From Lepidurus packardi (taxonomy: Eukaryota; Arthropoda; Branchiopoda; Notostraca; Triopsidae), in contig JAKZAN010000004.1 in the NCBI GenBank assembly GCA_023053545.1, forward strand, positions 5,146,001 to 5,210,000: a stretch of DNA of 64,000 nucleotides, read 5' to 3'. Made by a program: the position numbers and the translations under genes. Under the pieces are notes generated by a model. It was not told where the DNA came from. It was given only the letters and a program-made list of their open reading frames with translations, and made no database searches. Numbering within the stretch: position 1 is the stretch's first letter; every line of letters begins with the position of its first letter. This document shows positions 1-11,400 of this stretch, piece after piece.

Positions 1-3000
1 TTTCCAAGATCCTCGCATTATTTCGCAAATCGCGTAGGGACATCTGTTCGGCGGGGTTAAAAGAATACCTTGGAGTATCAAGGCCACTACTTCTTCATTT
101 GAGTGTCCGTAATAGGGCTGTTTCCCCAGCGAAAATACTTCCCACAGCACTATCCCAAAGGACCACACATCGGACTCGGGCGTAAACTTGCCATATAAAA
201 TAGATTCGGGGGCCATCCAACGCACTGGTAATAGCCTTGATCCACCAATCTATAGCAAAGCGAAAAAAAACTATTAAAATAACACAAACTGACAACAACG
301 AAAAAACTTGCCTTGTAGTAGTCGCACGTATAAATATCTCGACTCATCCCAAAATCCGAGATTTTCACTCTCAGACCGTCGCCCACTAAACAGTTGCGAC
401 AGGCCAAGTCTCGATGTACGAAACGCTTGGTTGACAAGTAACACATGCCCCGTGCTATCTGTTCACAGATATGCATCAAATCCCTCTACTCCAAAGCAGA
501 CATATTACGTAAAAGGTCTGATGTCTTGAAGCGGATTATTATACTACGCACTTGAGTGAAAGCAGTTAGGTAAGATCTTTCGTCCATTTGACTTGGCTTG
601 TGACTGCCACCGTTTCGCATATCGCCACGCAAAACTCCTGTCAAGTCCCCATAGGGCATAAACTGGAAAACCATAGAAGGTAATTGCCCGTTTTCTATAT
701 GTAGAAATTCCAATTCAAACTATTACTTTAAGACACTTTAAGACTATTACTTTAAGACGCGTATTTTTGCCTAATTTGAAGTAGGCTTAAGAAATAGTAC
801 TAGTTTTAAGTGCTCTTTTTAATACCTAAAATCACCAAGCCTATGAGCGACAAAATATTGTCATGTTGAAATGATGCCATCACTCCAGCTTCCCTCAACC
901 AATCTTCGGCTGTCTCGGGAGTCACTTTGTCCTTCAGCACTTTGACAGCTACTGTCATTGATCTTCCCACGTCTTGTTGCCAAATACCTGTCACAAAAAG
1001 AAGTATAAATCATAACGTTAAAGAACTCCCACGTCTGACGCTTTTGAATCACAACTCTTAGCTCAAATCAAGAGGCTAATACAAGGGACTGCACATTCTT
1101 TTCGAACAACAATCTATACATTCTATACCTTTGAAAACCCTGCCGAAACAGCCTTCGCCAAGTTCTCGTCCTACGATAAGATCGTCCGAACTAATAACAT
1201 CTACTCCTCTTAGTGCCTCCATGGTCAATAAATTTTCCCAGCCCATATTACTGGACAGCTCATATTGGGGATTGGGTGTGAGACGCTCTTGAAGCCAGCT
1301 TCCTTTACTCAGGCTGACTGGACTCTGCTGCGTAAACCAAGCACTTTAATACAACTTTACAAGCACTCGCTTTTCTAAAGTATAATAATGTTTTTCTTAC
1401 TTGGTCGAGATGACTACTCGAAAAGACTTTCGCTGTATAACGCTTTTGCAGCATCATATTTCGTCTTCGCCACCGCGCAATGAGCACTAAAGCTAGCACC
1501 AAGGTAACACCCACGCCAGCCACGGCTGTACTGATAAATCCGACATTCTGCGTAGCCAGTCCTTGCTCTGTTCCCAGTACCGTGGAATTGTACTGGTTTA
1601 CAATCCACAGTGAATCCAGCGCGGTAGAATTATGCGCTAACTAGGAAAACAACAATACTTTACAATCAAATTAACGATTATTTCTAATAAATAAGGATTA
1701 TTTCTCTAGTCAAACTGAGTAGTTTAGAACGACAGGAGATTTTCAGATCGAAGTATGATAAACAATTACCGTAGCATTGTTAGTCGGGTTGACAGCAACC
1801 GATGAGTTGATCCTCAAGGAACGCTGCTCGTTATTAATACTGATGACATTCTCGAAAGACACGGGCTGATGCGGTACTAGAAAAAAGAAACCGAAATAAT
1901 CAAAACAGTCTCTTTTTTAGTAATAGTCAGCCCTTTTTTCTCCTTTTTACAGTGCAAACTCCCTCCTGTAGTGCCAATGTCCTTTCCCTCCCCATCATTA
2001 ATCAAAAACTTCCTTTCACAATTTGCCCCCAATCGTTTTACTTGCCTCCCCAACTTTTACATTGTATAACAGAAATGGATTCAGCCTTTAAACAAACTTA
2101 CCGACGCGCCGTTTGGGACAAGAACCATCAGCAGCTGGAGGGGCGTGGTCATGGGGACAAATGCATCTGTACGATCCTTTCCCGCCTTCTCGTAGGCACG
2201 CAGCTTCAGGGCCGCAACTCTTACACGATGCAGACGTCAGTGGTACTAGGCTTGGCATCAAACCTAAAAGCGAAAAAATACACGAACACCTCGATCAGTT
2301 ATTATTATTATTTTCATGTTAGCTTAGAAAAGCTCTACATCCTATTCAAACTGCAAACATTTGGTGCTCCCTTATACTTTAGATATGCCATGTATGGGGA
2401 GATACCTAGGCATAGGCTGTATGCATGGTGAAATTCGAATGCCTGGTACTACAAGGGGCAAACAATAACACAGGAACCGATCCGTGTCGAATCCAACAGT
2501 ACCGTTAATACTATTTGGACAAACGCTTTTTATTTACTTTGCTTAGGATCAAACTGTTTAAGGCGAGCTGCACGCGTTTGGATCTAACTACACGTTTTTC
2601 GATGAACCAATCAACAGAGCAAAAATGCCGCCTACACGTTTTGCCGATCAATAAAGCTGAACTTCATATCCACACCCCCGTCAACTAAAATTAGCTTCCT
2701 TTGTCCACCCCCTAGTCCCACTAATAGTACTTTTTATGGCAGAATTTTATGCGGTGTTCATTTCCCCTCCACTTGTACCTCCTCCCACTCCTCTTTTTTT
2801 CCATACATCTACTTTGCTGTGCTTGGAACGTTGGAAGTTTATCTGGTCATCATCACGCAAAAGAAAGGAGCAAGGTAGTAACAAAACGAGGGCGGATCAT
2901 TATGTTACGTTAACGTTTGGAAAAGCTACAACGGACTTTTTACGCGATGAATTGCTTAAAAATGAAAGGGGGAAAAACAACAAGTACGGAATTCTATGAC

Positions 3001-4312
3001 GTTAGTGGCTCAAAGTACTTGTGGGGGAAGACCTGCTGCTGAGTCCTTCAAGCCAAAATTTCCCGTAAAACTTAATTAGCCAAAAATGGGTTCCGGAATA
3101 TCGGTTATAACTTACACTAATTTCCGTTCTGCAACCCCCAAAAAAGTTTTCTCCATCCTTTGGCCATGAGTGACAAAAGTGAACGGTACATGTATATATT
3201 CTTCATACGCAAAAAAAGAGAAAAAATTATGTACTTTTATGCGAGTGATACCTACGAGACTTGTCAAATTTTGACACATGCTTTACATGACGTTCGGTAT
3301 GGGCAATCTCCGTCCAATCTCTTTTAATAAGCTTAATGCGGGTCAAAATGGCGTGAATCCCAGACGTTAACAGGACAGACGCAAAGCGAGTTTTTGTTCC
3401 TCGTACCTACCGTCAAAAACCTTCTATAGCTTCATTATTTCGCCACTAAAAAAGTTACAGGACAGCTCAAGCAACAACTAGCTCAACAGCAAAGTCAGTA
3501 ATTCGAAAGTAAATAGTTCCCCATAATTCTTTTTATTTTTTTAAGTACTGCACTTTCAAACTTCGCCTACGAGTATACTTTCACCTTGCGTGTTGCTTCG
3601 CTTAAGACATAAAAAATAACAAGAATAACAACCCTGTTTGGATGCCACATTGGTACACTATCCCTGCGAAACGGTCTTTTAATAGCTTTTCCCCGGACAA
3701 ACAAGGGTCCGAAGTTGGAAAACGCTTGTTTAAATCGGTTAAGATGAGGCCTAGCAAGAGATAAATGATTTGTTAAGTGGACATTGGCGCCCGTTTTGTT
3801 TACGTTTGCCCGCTTAAACGAAGACATGAGGCCTCCTAGCCTCTAAAATAAGGGCGATCGTCCGTCACTTTTAAAACAAGACCGTATGGGCACTTGACAT
3901 AGGACACCTGGGGCCCCTCTTCTAATCGAATTTTAAACAACGTGCCGAAAGTGGGAAGATACCAATAAGCGTTCATCGCTTGTACCTAGCGTATGCGATA
4001 AAACAGAGCAAACATTATCTGATCCGCACTCTTATTCATATATCTTTTAATTTTGCTAGCCCCAAGAAAAACTACTTAGATCTTCGAATACAACTGAAAA
4101 GTATTCTAAAGATCTTCAAATACAATTGAAAAGTACTTTAATCCAATGCCACCACCGTTCTACCATTTTTCTTTTAAGATAACCCAGTCTATGAAATGAA
4201 GGTAAATCTTCATATTAGGTGACAAAAACTTACCCAGATTCAGGGGTAACTTGGGCAGTTGAGGCTGCACATTCTCTAAGACAGGTACGGTGTTGATTTG
4301 CATGGTCCCACA
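1..4312 (-). CDS. Receptor tyrosine kinase with EGF-like ectodomain, Trk/ROR-like kinase (partial, runs off left edge)
   Basis: A single-pass receptor that would phosphorylate tyrosines after ligand binding. Exons read on the minus strand, 5' to 3': 4234-4312, 2102-2245, 1770-1876, 1401-1640, 1129-1327, 826-987, 552-694, 312-485 and 1-249; all phases join. Seen in order: a six-cysteine EGF-like module (about 2110-2240), a hydrophobic segment followed by ARWRRR (1401-1640), a juxtamembrane NPQY, the glycine loop [15 protein letters not shown] lysine, catalytic [11 protein letters not shown], activation loop DIYTCDYYK, then RWMAPES and DVWSFG. The YxxxYY loop, the GG that follows it and the NPQY site resemble Trk, but no leucine-rich or Ig modules are visible. 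ROR- or MuSK-like membership is possible. The intron 250-311 begins GC rather than GT (AAG|GCAAGT). The 5' end is unresolved: a small exon at 4672-4701 (ATG, ten codons, GTAGGT donor, phase 0) could precede 4312. All catalytic motifs in view are intact. Confidence 0.82.
2246..4233. other. Intron of the receptor tyrosine kinase gene
   Basis: About 2 kb between the EGF-like exon and the next upstream exon. The joining donor (G|GTAAGT at 4233) and acceptor (TAG before 2245) agree in phase. I see no protein-like reading frame here. Apart from the 32-bp tandem duplication at 4078 I see only AT-rich unique sequence. Confidence 0.5.
4078..4141. repeat. 32-bp tandem duplication, two copies
   Basis: Two adjacent 32-bp units (4078-4109 and 4110-4141) each begin AGATCTTC and end TTCTAA or CTTTAA. 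They differ at a few positions only. They sit in an intron of the receptor tyrosine kinase. Confidence 0.8.
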
Positions 4313-5927
4313 CTGGACAAGTTTTCCCACAGTCAAGGCAATTTTCGTTTTCCTCCACTTGAAATTAAGCTGACAAGTGGGGGCAAAATAAGGTCAATGT
4401 TCATTGGTTTCACGGAGATAATGGTTTTTGTTGCCGTTTCCTATTTCCACACGTTAAAAGCACATGAGCTCGCATCTCATCCCACTGACAAGAAAAGCGT
4501 TTTCGCCTTCCACTCCACAATCCCGTTCGACTACAGGCTTACGACTAACTCGATGAAGTTGTCTCTCTTGAGCCCATATAGTAGTAGTTTTAGCTATAGT
4601 ATGCTTGTCTCCATGCACAAGCGACTGCGTTAAAACGGAGATGTGACAGTAGCTTCATGGACTACACCTACCTTCGCGCATACTACGACCGACGACCACA
4701 TCCCAAATCCCCAGTAGGAAATGGGTAAAAAACAACGCAAAATATTTGAATACATATTAAGCGAAAAAAAAAAACGAAAAAAACTCATTTGAGTCGATGT
4801 AAACTGAAGAAATATTCAGAACCTTTTTTGTCAGAGAGCGTTAAAAAAAATAACCATCATAAGCCTTGAAACACCTGGACCTTAACGTCGCTTGTCAGAT
4901 GGAGTGTGTAATATCATCTGTGATCCATTACAGTTGGACTCGAGACGAAGGGTTCAATTGCTGATAAGCTATAAATATGATCCAAAATCCCCTAGGTTCT
5001 ACGGAAATGTAATTAAGTATAAGCCTGAGAAACATTTCAATAATAAAGAAAAGGAAAGTAGGTGAGTTATAGATAGTTTGGCCAAGTTTGAGAATGTTAC
5101 GTTATGCTTTCTAGCCTCTTAGAAGTTCACGAGCAAAGCAGCAGCAGCATCCACCTGGCTGGAAAAAAGGGACCTCAAGTCAGGAGATGGGTGTTATAGA
5201 GAAGCTACGGATGGAGTCCACATGGCATTTCTTTGGCGGGAAAACACAGTTTCGTTTCGTTAGCTCGGAGAGGCAAACACAAGATATAGGAACAACTTCC
5301 GGAATAACAACAGGCGCGGAATTTGCTTGTCGGTTGTCAAAAATCTCCCGCCGATCAAGTGCCAAGGCAAACACTCCGTTTGCAAGTGGTGCGTGTTCGG
5401 AAAAAAAAAATACTATGGACGTTTAATACAGGGTCAGGGTTGTGTTATTCCTGTTTTATCATTTAAAAAAAATCAAATGCAGCTAAACTGAATGGTGTCT
5501 CCTTAGTGGGTCACTTAGCGTTAGTTCAGCTTGGTATTTCGTTTCCTAGCTTATTTCTTTGGTGTGTGTATTTGTATGTCCGCGTTCGACTACCTTTTTC
5601 GCTGAAAACAAGGGCCCCGATTCCGAATTGACCTTCTTTCTCTCCTCTCTCTCCCATTCTCTTTCTTTGGACGTCCGGCTCCTGTACAATCATATTTTAA
5701 AATAATAGTTAGACTAACTGTTTTAAGGGACATATAAGGCCACAGCTGTCACAGCTAGTAGTTTTTAGCATAATCCGCTCTAATGTCATGTAAGATTACA
5801 ACAGAACCAACGTCTCTCATCAGAATAGGGGTATGAGATACAGTTTTAAGCGCACGACGAAATACAGACTTGCTAAAAAAAACATTCAAGATTAAAAAAA
5901 AAAAAAAAAAAAAAAAAAGCATATACC
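4313..5927. other. Presumed 5' region of the receptor kinase gene; no confident exon
   Basis: This stretch lies between the most upstream supported receptor exon and BPNT2, both on the minus strand. The only coding hint is a ten-codon ATG segment at 4672-4701 followed by GTAGGT that is phase-compatible with the exon at 4312. A minus-strand frame at 5180-5374 resembles no family I know. A poly-A run lies at about 5895-5918. Confidence 0.4.
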
Positions 5928-7302
5928 TCATGAATTTGACTTTGAACTGGAATTGAGTTGTTTCAGGATGCGTTGATGGCTATGCAAAGTTGCTAAGACG
6001 CCCTTGGTGTTCAAGGATGGGTCTTGGGCTCCATACAAGAGCTCGTTACCGTCTAAAGTAGTTACTTTCCCGCCTAATGCTTCTAAAATGGCATGCCCAG
6101 CGCAAATATCCCACTTCTTAATTGCTGTAACGTGAACGTAGGCCGTGACCTTTCTCTCAGCTACCAGGATGCTTTTGTATCCTTCGCAGTAAAAAAAGGG
6201 GGGGAAAACAAATTCATTTTTGGAATACTCTGCTATTAATATGAAATTCAATTCTTTTAATAGACCAACCGGCGCCAGCTGCTTTTTGTACGTTCACGTT
6301 GGGAAATCCATGATGAATAAAATCCTCAACTGAGCCAGAATGTGATATGGAAACCACGAAGTCCTCATTTAGTTTCTATAGTCAAAACATTGAGGGTATC
6401 AACTGCTGTTGGAATTCATAAATTGTTAATAACTTACATCATACTTTGAATTCTTCAGGTTATCAGACACTCCTTTCCCATTCCAGCCCCAATAGCTTTT
6501 CTTTTCAAAAGGGTAATAAATAACGCCTATGACAGGCTTTCCGTCAACCGCAACGCATGCCATTGTTGTTACATATTGCACCAAGTTTTCTGTTCAAAGA
6601 AGAATAGCAATTTGAACAGTTTTGTGATTACTCGAAGAATAAGACAGAAAGTTTCTGTACCGGTATATTCTTTCGTGGCATCCAAAGGGTCAATCCAAAC
6701 TGTTACGGAGTCTGCAGGTATTAGTTCATCATCTAAGTGATAATTCTTAAGCTCGGGGTGAAGAAGAGGGATATCGCTACTTGGAGCACCTGGCGACAAA
6801 GGAACAGCGTCACGCTCCTCAGAAATAACCTATATACGTGACAACATTTTCGAACGTAGTAGCTTTCTGATTAATTGACATATCCTTCATATGAAGTCCA
6901 AATCAAGACTAAGGCTAAGACTCGAAGGCTAAAGACACATACCTTAATATTTGGGAATTCCTCTTGAATAAGAGAAACCATAACCCTATGGGATTTCAGG
7001 TCTCCATCAGTCAAAACGTCATTCACTCCTTCTTTGGTTTTTCCTTTACTCTTGGTATTCAAGGTCCGGCTGTTGTTCTGAATTCCTGCATATTGACGAA
7101 CTAGGCGCACTTGTTCTCCCCCCAATTGTGCGGCTGTGAAAGCCACGGAAAGTAATTCTTTCAGATTGACTAACTTGCTTCTATCAATAGGTGTCTTAGG
7201 CGATAAACCATAGGCGTTGTAAACCAAAACTAGGCTGACGATAGCTACAGCAAACAAAGCTAAGAAGACGTTCCTTTTGGCAAAAATTTTGCACCGTCTC
7301 AT
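5928..7302 (-). CDS. BPNT2: Golgi-resident PAP 3'-phosphatase (BPNT2/IMPAD1, inositol monophosphatase family)
   Basis: Hydrolyses 3'-phosphoadenosine 5'-phosphate, the by-product of Golgi sulfotransferases, to AMP; this role is established for the family. Exons on the minus strand: 6943-7302, 6661-6829, 6438-6589, 6270-6375 and 5928-6181, together 1,041 nt (346 codons plus TGA), close to the usual length of about 360. The chosen ATG at 7302 gives a short basic head and then a hydrophobic segment (residues about 9-27) as expected of a type II Golgi protein. Metal and substrate motifs are intact: DVLTDGD, SEE, WIDPLDATKEYTG and KKWDICAGHAIL. The donor at 6269 is GTTGGT, weak, but phase and family alignment across AAGAG|YKS support it. 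An in-frame upstream ATG (MYELLIRTESVT...) could lengthen the head. It lies upstream of the receptor kinase on the same strand; their functions are unrelated. Confidence 0.93.
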
Positions 7303-8441
7303 AGTCACACTTTCGGTTCGTATTAGCAACTCATACATCTTCAAAAAGCTACACAGTACGGAAGACTGAGTACGATAACTTAGGAGATTGTATAATATGT
7401 TAATTGCAACACACCATTCCACGTAAGCAAAATGACTGTCACTTCATAACAACAACGATTTATCACGTGTTACAACGTGAGCCTTTTTACTACTGCTACC
7501 ATCTACTAACAGTCGTTCGAAATGGCTCACCGCGCAGCTTAAGTCGGATGTAATACGTAAAAGATTCGTAGCTGCAAATGTTAGCTAGCAAAAAACCTTG
7601 CAAAAGCTAGCAAAAAATAGCATGAGTCATACAGAGCTCAGCATTTAGAAACTGCTATAATAAATTAAGATACATTGCTCAAGAGCTTTAAGAAATGATC
7701 CGTTTTTATTGGCCAATTAATAAACGTCGGACAATGATACGAAGCGCATAACAACACGACTCTTTCAGTTCATAAAACACATACTCAGCGCAAACATTCA
7801 ACACAGAAGGCACTCTTCCTTACGAACTTTTCTTATATGGTCATGGACATACTGAACTATATAGAAACACAAAAGGGAAAAAAAGTCATTCTGATATTTC
7901 CCGTTAAAAAAATCAAAATAATTACACTTTCAATGTCACTGCTTTTCCAAAGAGTCTAACTCAAAAATGGTACGGAAGCTCTCTGCTTCTTCTGCTCGTC
8001 AGAGCAAAAAAAATAACACGCACAGTGCGGATTGCAATTTGGACGTTGTTCAAGACAGCTGACTAGTTACTATAACTGCGTATTCCCATCCTGTCCTTCC
8101 GTTCTGCATGGGAATCATGAACTCAAGGCTCTTTGTTGTGCTTTTTTTTTCGCTTTCATTTTTTTCCTTTTTACTGGCAATGCTTCGTCATCTTATTTTC
8201 CTTTTTCTCACGAACAAAGGTGTCTCAATGAGATCATTCCGGCCGTCGCCTTTTCATTTAGTTCCAGTACAAAACAGGCAGGAATAATGCCAATGAATTT
8301 ACGAAAAACGTAACGTGTCACAGTAGTTAGCTCTTTTGGTTTAATCCGCTTAGTGAATCTTTCTGGTTTTTGTATGTTTTTTAGCTGCTTGCAAAATCTA
8401 AATTAGCTGTCCTCGGTTCTCTTGGCAATCAAACGCTTTCT
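7303..8441. other. Spacer between BPNT2 and cadherin 3' end; no gene seen
   Basis: About 1.1 kb holding the BPNT2 upstream region and, on the minus strand, the presumed cadherin 3' untranslated region. An ATTAAA on the minus strand near 8340-8345 is about 100 bases beyond the cadherin stop and could be a poly-A signal. The open frames here show no family resemblance. Confidence 0.5.
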
Positions 8442-11400
8442 TCAGCACCACGATTCCGAATTGGGATTCGCGTATCCATCCTCGTCACTTTCATCACTGG
8501 AATGTTCTCCATACATATCAGCCAACTTCTTAAACCGGGGTCCAAATTCCGATAGATATTCGAAGTTCATGTCACCATCGTCAGTTCCTGTAAACCCAAG
8601 TCACAATTATGATACTATCTACTACAAATTGCTTAACAAAGTTTCATACCTGAAGCTAAGGAAGAAAGTGAAATCTGGGAATTGCCTTCTCCTTCGTAGG
8701 CATAATGTCGCATATCATCGTAAGGTAAGCCGTCTGGATCGTGGTCCACCCTATCTTTATTATCATCCAAGAATGCGCTAATGTTGGCTTCGCCAGACCC
8801 AGGCGCTTTCTTTTGCTTAACTTCGTCCAATTTGCCGTTCCGCCCAATCAAAGGTTTGCCGTCTGGAGCCATTCGCAACAAGGACAGATCATAGCCAGTC
8901 ATGTCACCTTCGCCACCTCCTTCGTCCGAATAATTGATAATATTCTCCCGAATATCGTCGTTGAACTCCTTCAAAGTATCGTGGACTCGTCTTCTTCTCC
9001 AAACCACCACCATAATCACCAAAACTTGAGGGAAAAACGAATCATTTAGCAACTTTTTCGAGAACATTTGAAAGTCACAGGCTTACCAATAAGTATAAGT
9101 AGCAGTACAATTAAGGCGATGAGAAGTTCGTTGCCCATGGCATACCCTACAGATGGACCCACGATTACACCGTCGCAGGTATAACTCGTGTTTTGGGAGG
9201 CAGCCGGTCGGCTAACATCGTAAACTTTCCCGTTGAAGGTCACGTTACTGATGCAGCCCGCATAACCATCAGTAGTAGGTATTTGCGTCCAGCCCAATGT
9301 CATTCGAATGTTCCTTAGATTAGTAGGAGTGCCTCCGAGCTGCAAAGGTCCATTGACGTTTAAGAACTCATTGGGGCCGACAGGAACGCTTCGCACATGG
9401 CAGGCGTCTCCACTGTTGCAGTCGTCTATACTCATAAAGAGTTCCTATGCAATTCAACAACAACAAAGAATTACAACTCCATTCGTATTGCCCATAACCT
9501 AAGCCGCGTTCGTTTTGTCCAAAGCTTAAGCCGACTTAAAAATCTACTCAAGACTTCGGGCTTATAAGCGTTCAAGATAGGTAGACTTCCATAGACTTCG
9601 GGCTTATAAGCATTTTCTTTAGCTACTCGACTTAAGACTTTGAAAGTTGACTTTTAGTTTCGGTCTCAAGTCAGGAAAGTCTGTAGCGAGTACTCTTGTG
9701 GCCAGACTTAAACTTAACCCCGTCCCTTGTTTATTTATCTCCTTTGTCGATATCGAACAATTCATACATTGCTTTTCTTTATTTTTTTTTACAAGCACCG
9801 CCCCATGGGTGGAGCAATTGAAAACTTGTGCTTATAAGCGTTCGTCTTGGACTCAAGACTTTCCAAGTCGACTTCTGTAAACTTTGAAAGTTTAGGCCAA
9901 AGCGAACGCTTATAAGCGTAAGTCAAGGAAGTCTGGCTAGTCTAACTTTAAGTCAAAGGTGCAAAACGAACGCGACTCTAATTCTGTAATACTTGTAGGA
10001 AAAAAAATTACCTTCGCATCCCAATGTACGTGAATAGAATGTTCTTTCTCATCCATAAGTAACTTCTTGTCGGTCATCAATTTTAAAACTTGGGTACCAG
10101 ACCCCAGATTAATATACGCTTGAGGTAATCCGTTTACAATTTCCAAGGCCAGGAAATCTGTCAGAAAAAGAAAACTGGTTTTAAGTTTCATGTTTTTGAC
10201 CCTTGATTCTATCGCGTCAAAATTACCGGTAACTTTGTTGTTGACCGGTACTGCAGAAGGTCCAGCATACAAAACTAGACCATCCGACGCTGCCGGTCTT
10301 AGCTTAAGTCTCAAGTTGCCTTCAGTGCAAGCCGCTAATGGTTCGTACAACGCCCAGCTCTTTCCTGAGAAGGCCACATCTAAGCCTTGGCAACGGGGCC
10401 CATCAAACCCTTCCAAGCAATTGCATTTAGGGCCCGTGGCCGCAGAAACGCACGTTCCACCATTCATGCAAAAGGTTGGATCCCCGCACGAGGAAGCAAC
10501 ACTATCGGAGTCAGCCAAGCAGACGCATTGAGCTTTGGCACGCGCGTCCACACCCACGAAGGAAGATGTGTTGGTGAAAATCATGTACGGTTTATCCACG
10601 ATTTCCAAATCGTTTGAACAACTACCATCGCAGGCCATGTGCTCATACAAGCATTCGTCCACTCCAATCATTTCAATCCTCGCGCCCATCAATTTGCCCA
10701 ACTTAAAGAGAAAATGTCATTTTAAACTACTCCTCATAAAAAAAGGATATGAAACCATTACTTCTTCAGCATTTTCGGCCATTTTGGTGTTAATTTTCTC
10801 GGGCGCGTAATAAGGCGATCCATGAGCCGAGTAACGAACGTCAATAAAACTTTCATTGCCCATTTTCTTAGGCACAACCGTAAACAAATCAACGTTCTCT
10901 TCCGGAATTCCAAAGATGCTGGCCACTTTGCTTCTCAACAAATCTTTCTTGCTAACCTGCAAAACAGTTAGGCGTTTATGAGTAACAAACAAGCATAACG
11001 CTCTACGAAATCTAGCCAACATACCCCATTTATAGGCGTTAAAAACTGTTCTTGGGTGATCCCTGCCAGTCGAATGGACCCCGATTTGCGGACAGCTTCT
11101 TCGGGTATTTCCTTGACTGTCACGGTGACTGTTCCTATGGCATCTTCATTCCGCACGCGGTCATGGACAGCCACTCTCAATGTGTAAATGCCTTCTGGGG
11201 TACCGGCTCGAATCGTAATATTGCCTTGGGGCGAAACCGAAAAGTATGGGCTGCGAGGTTCCATGAGACTGAAGTCTTTGTCCGGCAAATCCCAGTCATC
11301 CAAATCGCTGACGTACACCCGCCCAATAACCAGCTCCGGCAGCAGGCCTTTGTAGTTGAAGACCGAAATGGAACTCGCGCCATCAGACATAGGGTTATCG

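Noticed and set aside
1952-2431. 159-codon plus-strand frame
   Set aside because: Antisense to the EGF-like exon of the receptor kinase, with no recognisable domain.
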